Assembly: GCA_017302715.1 (NCBI GenBank)
Contig: JAFLCD010000006.1
Span: 89,614-153,613, forward strand
Direction: 5' to 3'
DNA length: 64,000 nt
From: Deltaproteobacteria bacterium
Lineage (GTDB): Bacteria > Bdellovibrionota > UBA2394
Shown: piece after piece, positions 15,719 through 24,108 of the stretch
Numbering within the stretch: position 1 is the stretch's first letter
How the letters are laid out: every line of letters starts with the position of its first letter
Notes under the pieces: model-generated
Seen by the model: only the letters and a program-made list of their open reading frames with translations
What the model was told of the DNA's origin: nothing
The model's database searches: none
Made by a program: the position numbers and the translations under genes

Positions 15719-16306
15719 ATGGGAATAAGGGATTTAGTTTTCGCAAAAGTAGTGATTTTAGGGGTGGTCGTTTTTTCAAATGAAGCCGCAGCGGAGGAGC
15801 TTTCAAATGTTCCAGATGCTGATTCATTGAGAACTTATTTGTTCAACGTCTTTGATAAGAACGTAGCCGAAGCCCCTGTTCAACTTAAAACCTACGAGCA
15901 TTATTTCTCACAAAGTTTTGGAACCAAACGTTTTTGGAGCGATAAGAAGATTTCTTTTGGTTATGCCAAAAATGCAGATGGAGATGTGATTTTGGTGACT
16001 TGGTTAAATGATAAAGCTGAGGCCCCCATTTCTTTAGTTGATGCGAAAGAAATTTTTTTAGACGGACTTTTTGCTCAAATTAAAAGTGAGCAGCAACTGA
16101 CCGAATGGCAGGGCATTCGAAGAGATGTCGCGGGAGCTTTGATGAATTTGAGAATGGGCGAGGCGAAGGCCGAGTTTCCTGATGGCCACACCCTCAAAGC
16201 AAATGAAAGACTTGAAAAACAGTCGGTGGGATATCAGCCATCGGTTGTTATGATTGAAGAAACAAACTCTAAGTCGCTTCTATCGGCTTCGCGAAATACT
16301 GATTAA
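15719..16306 (+). CDS. Secreted protein of unknown function
   Basis: A 195-residue precursor starts at ATG 15719 with a signal peptide of about 25 residues (LVFAKVVILGVVVFSNEAAA). The mature part has no cysteine. It is a mix of charged helices and strands with AKNADGDVILVTWL, VDAKEIFLDGLF and a C-terminal Ser/Glu/Asn-rich tail. No family is recognised. It precedes pyrB by 33 bases, but a functional tie to pyrimidine synthesis is unlikely for an exported protein; shared transcription is possible. Confidence 0.65.
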   Translation: MGIRDLVFAKVVILGVVVFSNEAAAEELSNVPDADSLRTYLFNVFDKNVAEAPVQLKTYEHYFSQSFGTKRFWSDKKISFGYAKNADGDVILVTWLNDKAEAPISLVDAKEIFLDGLFAQIKSEQQLTEWQGIRRDVAGALMNLRMGEAKAEFPDGHTLKANERLEKQSVGYQPSVVMIEETNSKSLLSASRNTD

Positions 16307-16339
16307 AATAGCTTTCAAGCGATCGCGAGCCCGGTTAGA

Positions 16340-17248
16340 TTGGGGCTCGTGATTAATCTTTCTGGTCTGCTCTCTATAAAGGGAATTTCGAGACCAGAGT
16401 TGTTTTCATTTTTCGACCAAGTTTCTTCAACAAAAAATTCATCCCAAAAACAAAATCAAAAACTGTCTACGACTTCAGATCAAGTCGGCATTCTCGCGTT
16501 CTTCGAGCCGAGCACTCGCACTCGTGTAAGCTTTGAAGCGGCGGGCTCGGCTTTGGGCATCCGCTGGATTGTTTTAAATCCCGAAAATCTAAGTCTTAAA
16601 AAAGGGGAATCAGTAAAAGATACGTTTCAAGCTTTGGCTCTCTACCGACCTGATTTTTTGGTGATTCGACATCATTTAAGTGGATTTTGTGAGCTTGCTC
16701 AAAAGTGGACGAATCTTCCGATCATCAATGCGGGCGATGGATTTAACGAGCATCCGACTCAGGCCTTGCTTGATGCTTATACGCTTTGGAAAAAAAATCC
16801 GAAAAAGAAATATAAAATCGCCTTTTTTGGAGACGTCGTTCGTAGTCGTGTCGCACGATCGGATATCTACGCCTTTCGCGCTCTTGGGTACGATTTATCA
16901 ATCGTCGATGATGGCGGTTTAGAGACGAAACTTTTTGCGAAAGCTTTTAAAGTTAAATTGATTTCAAGAGCCAAATTGAAAGCTCAGGATGTAGTTTTTT
17001 GTCTGCGAGTTCAAAAAGAGAGAGGCTCGCAAGTTCAGATGCCGGCCTTGATGCCAAATGATTTAGGGAAACAAACTTTGGTGATGCATCCCGGGCCTGT
17101 TGTGGCAGGCGAAGATTTGGCTTATGAACTCTGTGATTTTAAAGCCAAAAATAATTTAGTGCATGAACAAGTTGAAAATGGATTTTGGGTTCGCAAAGAA
17201 ATTTTAAGAAATGTGCTGAACTTGAAAAAAAGAGGTCCGAAAAAATGA
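16340..17248 (+). CDS. pyrB: Aspartate carbamoyltransferase catalytic chain
   Basis: This 302-residue enzyme makes carbamoyl-aspartate from carbamoyl phosphate and aspartate. Visible motifs are FFEPSTRTRVSFE (carbamoyl phosphate site), LKKGESVKDT (the mobile 80s loop), NEHPTQALLD, and GDVVRSRVARSD. The aspartate-site segment reads HPGPVVAGEDLA, where many bacterial enzymes have HPGPxNRGVEI, so the conserved Arg is replaced. The start is TTG at 16340 or GTG at 16349; neither has a strong ribosome site. The stop overlaps the pyrC start (ATGA). No pyrI is present. It opens a compact operon for UMP synthesis. Confidence 0.93.
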   Translation: MGLVINLSGLLSIKGISRPELFSFFDQVSSTKNSSQKQNQKLSTTSDQVGILAFFEPSTRTRVSFEAAGSALGIRWIVLNPENLSLKKGESVKDTFQALALYRPDFLVIRHHLSGFCELAQKWTNLPIINAGDGFNEHPTQALLDAYTLWKKNPKKKYKIAFFGDVVRSRVARSDIYAFRALGYDLSIVDDGGLETKLFAKAFKVKLISRAKLKAQDVVFCLRVQKERGSQVQMPALMPNDLGKQTLVMHPGPVVAGEDLAYELCDFKAKNNLVHEQVENGFWVRKEILRNVLNLKKRGPKK

Positions 17249-18507
17249 TTCGGATTTTTTCTAAAAATATTTGGAATTGCGATAAAGAGAAATTTGAAAA
17301 AGGCGTTCTTGAGATTTCGGGCAGCAAAATCTCTGGTTATCAAAGTGGAGATCCAGATCTCAAAAAGAATAAACAGAAAGTTTTAGATTACGGAGATTTG
17401 TTTGTTTCACCTTCAGCCGTGGATCTTCACATCCACAGCCGTGGATTTTTAGAATCTCATAAAGAAAGTTTTGAAACTTTAGAGGCTGCGGCTTTAAAGG
17501 GCGGGGTAAGTGCCGGGGCGTGTATGGCCAATACTTTTCCTCGTTTAGATTCTCCTCAAATGATTCGAGAATTCTTTAAATTTTCAAAACCACTTCGGGT
17601 AAAACTATCTCCTTTCGCTGCCGTTACTAAAAATCTAGAAGGAAAAAATCCAACAGATTGGGACGAACTTTTAAAGATGCCGATCGCAGGACTTTCGGAT
17701 GACGGCAAACCTCTGCTCAACGAAAAGCTTTTTGAGCAGGCCTTAGTAAAAACAAAAAAGTATAAAAAATTTATTTCGCTTCACGAAGAAAATACAGAAA
17801 CCTCATGTGCCTCGCAGCTTCACCTTTCAGAATCTTCGATGCGATTAGGAATTGAAGGCTCGCCTGAAAATTCCGAGAGCGAAATGGTGGCTCGAGATTT
17901 AGCGATTGCTTCAAGAGTGAAGGCGCATCTGCATTTAGCTCATATGTCTTCGGCCAAATCGGTAGCGTTGATTCAAGCCGCTAAGAAAAAAGGCGTTTCG
18001 GTTTCGGCTGAGCTTACTCCTCACCATGCGCTGCTTTCGGTCGATCAAGCTGAGAAGTATTCTTATGTGGATCTCTCGCGATTTAAAGTTTGCCCCGTGA
18101 TTCGCTCGAGGGAAGATCAAGCGGCCCTATGGAAGGGTGTTGAAAACGGAGCCATTGATTGTTTTGCCTCGGATCACGCTCCGCACTCTCATTTTGAGAA
18201 AGATCGTCCTTATAAAGAGGCGGCGCATGGAATGATCGGCTTAGAATATTATTTTCCTCTCTATAATGAGTTTCGGCTTCGCTCAAAACTCTCTTGGAAA
18301 AGATTTTTTGAGTGTTTTTGGAAAAATCCAGCAAAGTTGCTAAAACTAGATATGAACGCCGCCGATTTGATTATTTTTGATCCGAACGCTGTACAGACCT
18401 TGGATTGGTCTCTTTCGAAGTCTTCAAATACTCCTTTTGCTGGAGCTAAGATCCGTGGAAAAATCGTAGAACACTGGATCGCAGGAAAAAAACTTTATGG
18501 CATCTAA
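17245..18507 (+). CDS. pyrC: Dihydroorotase
   Basis: The ATG at 17245 overlaps the pyrB stop (ATGA), giving 420 residues; the frame is open further upstream within pyrB. The amidohydrolase metal motif DLHIHSRG is at residues 60-67 (His62, His64). GLSDDGKPLL, HEEN and ASDHAPHS match class I dihydroorotases. It cyclises carbamoyl-aspartate to dihydroorotate. The HxH segment reads HIHSRGF where many family members have HVHLRxPG, a small deviation in the substrate-Arg region that keeps the Arg. Ends with an 11-base overlap with carA. Pseudo-dihydroorotases paired with PyrB exist, but here the metal ligands that can be seen are kept. Confidence 0.93.
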   Translation: MIRIFSKNIWNCDKEKFEKGVLEISGSKISGYQSGDPDLKKNKQKVLDYGDLFVSPSAVDLHIHSRGFLESHKESFETLEAAALKGGVSAGACMANTFPRLDSPQMIREFFKFSKPLRVKLSPFAAVTKNLEGKNPTDWDELLKMPIAGLSDDGKPLLNEKLFEQALVKTKKYKKFISLHEENTETSCASQLHLSESSMRLGIEGSPENSESEMVARDLAIASRVKAHLHLAHMSSAKSVALIQAAKKKGVSVSAELTPHHALLSVDQAEKYSYVDLSRFKVCPVIRSREDQAALWKGVENGAIDCFASDHAPHSHFEKDRPYKEAAHGMIGLEYYFPLYNEFRLRSKLSWKRFFECFWKNPAKLLKLDMNAADLIIFDPNAVQTLDWSLSKSSNTPFAGAKIRGKIVEHWIAGKKLYGI

Positions 18508-19630
18508 AGCAAAACCAGGCGCGCTTCTACTTCAAGACGGTAGTCTCTGGCGTGGCCTAAGTTTTGGCGCAAAAACAACTTCGGTAGGCGAGGTGGTTTT
18601 TCATACGGCTCTAAGCGGCTATCAAGAAATTTTAACGGATCCTTCGTATCGAAAACAGATCATTACTTTTTCTTCAGTACAGATCGGCAATCAGGGATTT
18701 CACTCCGAAGATTTTGAAAGTAAGCGCGTGTGGGCGTCGGGTTGTCTGGTAAGAGATTATTCGGAGCCGCTTTATCATTGGAGAAAAGAAAATTCTCTGG
18801 ATGAAATTTTAAAGCAAAATAAAACTCCTGCCCTTTCAGGAATCGATACGCGTCGATTAATTTTGCATCTTCGTGAAAACGGAAATCAGTGGGGCGTGAT
18901 CTCCACTGAAACCGATGATCTTAAATCTTTAAAAAAACATTTGCAGAAAACAGTTTCGATGCAGGGGCTTTCTCTCACTCAAGAAGTTTCAACTTCAAAA
19001 ATGTACACTTGGACCGAGGGAAGTTCTGCGCTTTTAAATTCGCCGATCACGACTCCCGCAAACAAGCGAGTCGTCGTGATGGATTTTGGAGTGAAGCATC
19101 AGATTTTGCGCTACCTCATCGACTCCGGCTTCAAAGAGGCGATTGTGGTACCTGCAAAAACGTCGGCCAAAGATATTTTAGCGCTTAAAGCCGATGCTCT
19201 CTTTTTATCGAATGGTCCTGGAGATCCCGCAGCAGAAACGGAGATCGTCAGCGAAGTAAAAAAACTGATCGGAGAGTTTCCGATTTTTGGAATTTGTTTA
19301 GGCCATCAGATTTTAGGATTGGCACTCGGACTTTCGACTTTCAAATTAAAATTTGGTCATCACGGTGCCAATCATCCTGTGCAGAATTTACGTACGGGCA
19401 AAGTAGAAATCACTTCTCAAAATCACGGCTTTGCGGTTTCGGCAGAAGAGATCGCGAAGCATAAAGATATTGAAGTGACACATTTAAATTTAAACGATCA
19501 GACGGTTGAAGGATTTGTGCATAAAAAATATCCAGTTTGCGCGATTCAATTTCATCCGGAGTCGGCACCCGGTCCGATCGACTCAACATTCACATTTAAG
19601 CAGTTTTACGAGGGGAATTTTCACATATGA
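18497..19630 (+). CDS. carA: Carbamoyl-phosphate synthase small (glutaminase) subunit
   Basis: This 377-residue subunit hydrolyses glutamine and passes ammonia to CarB. The N-terminal small-subunit domain shows GYQEILTDPSY and ends near residue 180. The class I glutamine amidotransferase domain has SNGPGDP (238-244), the nucleophile Cys267 in FGICLGHQ, and the His353/Glu355 pair in QFHPES. The start overlaps pyrC by 11 bases, and the stop overlaps the next gene by ATGA. Unusually, carB does not follow directly; an unknown gene lies between. Confidence 0.96.
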   Translation: MASKAKPGALLLQDGSLWRGLSFGAKTTSVGEVVFHTALSGYQEILTDPSYRKQIITFSSVQIGNQGFHSEDFESKRVWASGCLVRDYSEPLYHWRKENSLDEILKQNKTPALSGIDTRRLILHLRENGNQWGVISTETDDLKSLKKHLQKTVSMQGLSLTQEVSTSKMYTWTEGSSALLNSPITTPANKRVVVMDFGVKHQILRYLIDSGFKEAIVVPAKTSAKDILALKADALFLSNGPGDPAAETEIVSEVKKLIGEFPIFGICLGHQILGLALGLSTFKLKFGHHGANHPVQNLRTGKVEITSQNHGFAVSAEEIAKHKDIEVTHLNLNDQTVEGFVHKKYPVCAIQFHPESAPGPIDSTFTFKQFYEGNFHI

Positions 19631-20337
19631 GCTACGCTGACAACCGAAAAATTTGGGAAGAAGCCTACCAAGAACTTTTGAAATTTGGTTCCGACGGTGT
19701 TTTACAGAACGAAATTTTAGAAGCCAAAGAAGTTTTCTTTTCTAAACTAGGTCGCGCTCACGAGATGCGCGAAGAATTATTCGAAGTCGCAAGCCAAAGT
19801 TTTTTGGAATGGTATTTATTTGAGTACCCCACGCGGTTATTTACGAAGACTCCGGCGGTGGTTTTTTTAAGTTTGGGCTTAGGCTCTACTGGTAAAAATG
19901 AAATTCTTGAGAGATCGCTTTTCAATCATTGGTCTATCTACGAAATCATCGCGATTAAATCCGATCGTTTAATTTTGAAAGATCTACTGCTCGGTCATAA
20001 GCGCGTGGCCTTAAAAGAATTGGATGCGCCTGAATTTCGAGGCTGGAAAATAAAAGAGGGTCAGATTTTTCAAGCGCGTTTATTTCCACTGGCTGGTGCC
20101 GCTGAATCTAAAGAAGAAATTTATTTTTTCACACATCGCTGGCTGCACCCTGATCCAGAAGATCAGATGCTTATGTCTGTTTGTAAAAAGCGCCAACCTA
20201 AATGGTCGCTGCATAAAGATTTATTGCTCTCGTCGTTTGAGGCCGCCGTGCGCTCGTATGGAATTCAGTCTCAAATCAAAGCGAGTGGTAGTCGAAACTG
20301 GTTGTATCAAGATTTACAGAAACGTTATGTGAGTTAA
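19627..20337 (+). CDS. Conserved-looking protein of unknown function between carA and carB
   Basis: This 236-residue soluble protein has no signal peptide or membrane segment. Its ATG overlaps the carA stop and carB starts 9 bases after it, so it is firmly inside the pyrimidine operon. The centre reads FLEWYLFEY, SIYEIIAIKSDRLILKDLLLG and ARLFPLAG. From memory this pattern (aromatic helix, then a small beta domain ending 'kDLltG...aRl.Pl') recurs in uncharacterised proteins, some with SEC-C zinc motifs, but no SEC-C motif is seen here. A link to carbamoyl phosphate or pyrimidine metabolism is inferred from position alone. One Cys (SVCKKR) is present. Confidence 0.75.
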   Translation: MSYADNRKIWEEAYQELLKFGSDGVLQNEILEAKEVFFSKLGRAHEMREELFEVASQSFLEWYLFEYPTRLFTKTPAVVFLSLGLGSTGKNEILERSLFNHWSIYEIIAIKSDRLILKDLLLGHKRVALKELDAPEFRGWKIKEGQIFQARLFPLAGAAESKEEIYFFTHRWLHPDPEDQMLMSVCKKRQPKWSLHKDLLLSSFEAAVRSYGIQSQIKASGSRNWLYQDLQKRYVS

Positions 20338-20346
20338 GGAAGTCTA

Positions 20347-23300
20347 ATGCCTAAGCGAGAAGATCTTCGCAAAATTCTCATTATCGGAAGTGGGCCTATT
20401 CAGATTGGCCAGGCCTGCGAATTTGATTATTCGGGAACTCAAGCGGTTCGCGCGCTCAAAGCCGAAGGCTACGAAATTATTTTGGTGAATTCGAATCCGG
20501 CAACGATCATGACGGATCCTGAACTCGCAGATCGAACTTATATCGAGCCACTCACCGCCGAAACTTTAGAAAAAATTATTGCGATCGAAAAACCCGATGC
20601 TCTTCTGCCGACCTTAGGCGGACAAGTTGCGCTGAATCTTGCGATTGAACTTCATGAACACGGCGTGCTTGAAACTTATAGAGTAGAAGTTTTGGGAGCT
20701 TCGATTCCTTCGATTGAACTTGCTGAGGATCGAGAGAAGTTTAAAAATTTGATGGTGGAGTTGGATCTGCCGATTTTAAAATCTAAAGTGATTAATAATT
20801 TATCCGACGGCGTTAAGGCTGCCGATGAAATTGGATTTCCTTTAGTGCTTCGACCAAGTTTCACTTTGGGCGGAGCCGGCGGAGGTATTGTCTATAATAA
20901 GTCAGAACTTTCGGATCGATTGACTGAGGCACTTCGCGCATCTCCGACATCTGAAGTTTTGCTCGAAGAATCCGTGATCGGTTGGAAGGAAATCGAACTC
21001 GAAGTCATGCGAGATCGTAAAGATCAAATGGTCGTCGTCTGCGGAATTGAAAATTTGGATCCCATGGGCATTCACACGGGGGACTCGATCACGTTAGCCC
21101 CCATTCAAACGTTGACCGATAAAGAATATCAACGGCTTCGTGAATCTGCGAAAAAAATTGTGCGCGGCGTAGGCGTCGAAACCGGCGGATGCAATATTCA
21201 GTATGCGCTCGATCCCCATTCGGATCGCTGGATCATCGTTGAGATGAATCCTCGTGTGTCTAGATCTTCGGCACTTGCATCGAAGGCAACGGGATTTCCG
21301 ATTGCAAAACTTGCTGCACTTTTGGCGGTGGGTTATTCGCTGGATGAAATTAAAAACGATATCACGAAAGAAACCCCGGCTTCATTCGAGCCCGTGATCG
21401 ATTATATCGTGGTAAAAGTTCCGCGTTTCGCTTTTGAAAAATTTTCGGCGACTGAACCTTTACTCGGCACTCAGATGAAATCGGTGGGTGAGGTGATGTC
21501 GCTTGGACGTAGTTTTAAAGAAGCGTTTCAAAAAGCTTTTGCGAGTTTGGAGCTCGGAAACAAAGGATTGTTACTTCCGAAATCTTGGAAGCCTGAAGAA
21601 GTTAAACTCGAAACGATTCGACGACAAAGATTTGATCGTTGGTGGTTGATGGCGGAGCTGCTTCGTGCAGAGACGGCGACGATTGAAGAAATTCATGAGG
21701 CCACTCAAATTGATCGATGGTTTTTAAAGCAGCTCGAAGAAATTATTGATTACGAAAAAGAGTTAGCAAGGATGAAGTTTGCAAAGGTCGGAGCTAAAGA
21801 ATTTCGAAAAGCTAAAAACTTTGGATTCACAGATGAGGTTTTGGCAGTGCTTTGGAAGACTCCGCTTGAAAAAATCACCGCGAAACGAGAAAAATGTGAA
21901 GTTGAAGCTTCGCTCAATCAAGTAGATACCTGTGCTGGTGAATTCGAAGCAAAAACTCCCTATTATTATTTTGCTTATGAAAATTATCCTTCCGCTCTTC
22001 CTGATAAAATTCCCGTGAAGAACAAAAAAGAAGCCGTGATTATTTTAGGCAGTGGCCCGAATCGAATCGGCCAAGGTGTCGAATTCGATTATTGCTGCGT
22101 AAAATCTGCACAAGCGATTCGCGATTTAGGTTTTGAAGCGGTAATGGTCAATTGCAATCCCGAAACAGTTTCAACCGATTACGATATTTCAAATCGACTT
22201 TATTTTGAGCCTCTTCAGAAAGAATTTTTGGAGAGAATTTTCAAAGAAGAAAATAAATTTGGAAAAATTCGCGGCGTACTTTGCCAGACGGGTGGGGGCA
22301 CTGCGCTTCGACTTTCTCAGCAGCTTGATTCCAAAAGTATTTTAGGAACTCCCTCCGCTCAAATCGATCGCGCCGAAGATCGCGCAAAATTTGATAAAGT
22401 TCTAACCAAGCTCAAACTTAAGCGCCCAGAATCAAAAACGGTCAATCGCGTGGAGGATTTGAAAAAAGTTTGTGCAAATTTAGGTTATCCCGTTTTGATT
22501 CGCCCGAGCTATGTGCTTGGCGGAAGATCCATGCATATTGTTCGTTCTGAAGAAAATCTAAATCGAATTTTGCAAACCTTTTCGACGGCGAGTGATATCG
22601 AGTTTCCACTCTTGGTCGATAGATTTTTAGATGAAGCCATTGAAGTGGATGTCGATTGCATTGGCGATAGCAAAGCCGTTGTCGTCTTAGCGGTGATGGA
22701 GCATATCGAAGAAGCTGGAATTCACTCCGGAGATTCTTCGTGTTCATTGCCCTCTCTCAGTTTATCAAACGCCATGATCGATAAAATTCGAAAAACTTCT
22801 ATTCAACTGGGGCGTGAACTTCAACTCTCTGGATTTTTAAATATCCAATTTGCCATTTCTAAAAAGAACGAACTTTATGTGCTCGAAGTAAATCCTCGAG
22901 CATCGAGAACTCTTCCTTTTGTTTGCAAAGCGACGGGAACCGATTGGGTGCGCGCGGGAATTCACGCCATGCTTGGAAAAACTTTTAAAGAGCAAGAGCT
23001 CGTTCCGCCTCCACTTTATCCTGCTGACTTTCAACATTACTCTGTCAAAGCGGTTGTCTTTCCCTTTTTAAAATTTCCAGGCGTCGACGTTTTGCTCGGA
23101 CCCGAAATGAAATCCACTGGCGAAGTCATGGGTGTGGGCGAAGATTTTTCGGAAGCTTTTATGAAGGCTCTCATAGCATCGAGTCACCGCTTACCAAAAT
23201 CTGGAAGCGTTTTTGTCAGTGTTCGAGATAGTGACAAAGAAAAATTGATAGAGATTTGTCAAAAATTAAAAGCTTTAGGATTTAGATTGATTGCCACTCA

Positions 23301-23715
23301 CGGAACAGCGGCGTATTTGCGAAAACTTGGAATCGTGGTCGCGGGTATCAATAAAGTAAAAGAAGGGCAACCGCATATCGTCGATGCGATCATCAACGGA
23401 CAAATTGATATGGTGATCAACACCACCGATAGTGAGTCGGCGATTTCGGATTCTTATTCGATTCGTCGCTCAGCTCTTCAGACTGGTGTTCCTTATTTTA
23501 CGACCCTCACGGCGGCTAAGGCAGCTGTGCATTCGTTACCGAGGTATATTCGTGGAGAGCTTGAAGTTCGGGCTTTGCAATCTCTGCCATTCAAAGGTAA
23601 AACATCCACTTTAGGAACGAACTATGGCACCAGAACGCGAACCAATGACCCCCGCGGGTTACGAAAAACTTCAAAAGGAACTCGAACAAATCAAAACGGT
23701 CGAGCGGCCTCGTAA
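20347..23715 (+). CDS. carB: Carbamoyl-phosphate synthase large subunit
   Basis: The protein has the duplicated synthetase architecture: two ATP-grasp halves opening with [17 protein letters not shown] and [17 protein letters not shown], an oligomerisation region between, and a C-terminal MGS-like allosteric domain. It makes carbamoyl phosphate from bicarbonate, ATP and ammonia. At 1,122 residues it is longer than the usual ~1,070. The extra ~40-residue tail after ALQSL is basic, Thr/Arg/Gly-rich and overlaps the first 92 bases of greA in another frame. Both other frames would stop at 23598-23600 or 23612-23614, just before greA, so a terminal indel or a sequence error is likely to have created this tail. 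Confidence 0.95.
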   Translation: MPKREDLRKILIIGSGPIQIGQACEFDYSGTQAVRALKAEGYEIILVNSNPATIMTDPELADRTYIEPLTAETLEKIIAIEKPDALLPTLGGQVALNLAIELHEHGVLETYRVEVLGASIPSIELAEDREKFKNLMVELDLPILKSKVINNLSDGVKAADEIGFPLVLRPSFTLGGAGGGIVYNKSELSDRLTEALRASPTSEVLLEESVIGWKEIELEVMRDRKDQMVVVCGIENLDPMGIHTGDSITLAPIQTLTDKEYQRLRESAKKIVRGVGVETGGCNIQYALDPHSDRWIIVEMNPRVSRSSALASKATGFPIAKLAALLAVGYSLDEIKNDITKETPASFEPVIDYIVVKVPRFAFEKFSATEPLLGTQMKSVGEVMSLGRSFKEAFQKAFASLELGNKGLLLPKSWKPEEVKLETIRRQRFDRWWLMAELLRAETATIEEIHEATQIDRWFLKQLEEIIDYEKELARMKFAKVGAKEFRKAKNFGFTDEVLAVLWKTPLEKITAKREKCEVEASLNQVDTCAGEFEAKTPYYYFAYENYPSALPDKIPVKNKKEAVIILGSGPNRIGQGVEFDYCCVKSAQAIRDLGFEAVMVNCNPETVSTDYDISNRLYFEPLQKEFLERIFKEENKFGKIRGVLCQTGGGTALRLSQQLDSKSILGTPSAQIDRAEDRAKFDKVLTKLKLKRPESKTVNRVEDLKKVCANLGYPVLIRPSYVLGGRSMHIVRSEENLNRILQTFSTASDIEFPLLVDRFLDEAIEVDVDCIGDSKAVVVLAVMEHIEEAGIHSGDSSCSLPSLSLSNAMIDKIRKTSIQLGRELQLSGFLNIQFAISKKNELYVLEVNPRASRTLPFVCKATGTDWVRAGIHAMLGKTFKEQELVPPPLYPADFQHYSVKAVVFPFLKFPGVDVLLGPEMKSTGEVMGVGEDFSEAFMKALIASSHRLPKSGSVFVSVRDSDKEKLIEICQKLKALGFRLIATHGTAAYLRKLGIVVAGINKVKEGQPHIVDAIINGQIDMVINTTDSESAISDSYSIRRSALQTGVPYFTTLTAAKAAVHSLPRYIRGELEVRALQSLPFKGKTSTLGTNYGTRTRTNDPRGLRKTSKGTRTNQNGRAAS

Positions 23716-24103
23716 TATCAAGTCGATCGAAGAAGCTCGAGCTCACGGCGATCTCTCCGAAAATGCGGATTACGACGCTGCTAAGAACGAGCAGGGATTG
23801 ATTGCTGCTCGTTTAGCGCAAGTTGAAGATCGTCTCGCCCGAGCTGAAGTGATTGATCCAAAATCCTTGTCGGGAACCACCGTGATGTTTGGAGCGACGG
23901 TGACTTTGATCGATGTCGAAAGTGAAGAAAAAGTCGTTTATAAGTTGGTGGGATCTTTTGAAGCCGATCTTAAAGAGAAGACAATTAGTATCGAATCTCC
24001 GATTGGAAAATCTCTCATTGGAAAATCCGAAGGCGATGAAGTGGTTGTGAAAACGCCTGGTGGTTTTCGCGAATTTTCTATCCAAAAAGTCGAATACAAA
24101 TAA
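23624..24103 (+). CDS. greA: Transcription elongation factor GreA
   Basis: This 159-residue factor rescues backtracked RNA polymerase by stimulating transcript cleavage. The N-terminal antiparallel coiled coil carries [17 protein letters not shown], the [27 protein letters not shown] segment with the acidic tip residues, and the Q-rich return helix. The FKBP-like C-terminal domain includes [16 protein letters not shown]. The start at 23624 has AGGA at a good distance and matches the family's short extension before MTPxGY. It overlaps the 3' end of carB by 92 bases, and recG follows after 5 bases. Confidence 0.97.
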   Translation: MAPEREPMTPAGYEKLQKELEQIKTVERPRNIKSIEEARAHGDLSENADYDAAKNEQGLIAARLAQVEDRLARAEVIDPKSLSGTTVMFGATVTLIDVESEEKVVYKLVGSFEADLKEKTISIESPIGKSLIGKSEGDEVVVKTPGGFREFSIQKVEYK

Positions 24104-24108
24104 TTTCT

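Noticed and set aside
16310..16331. GCGATCGC palindrome before pyrB as an operator
   Set aside because: It is a single 8-bp palindrome without arms, flanks or nearby promoter boxes; chance is the simplest explanation.
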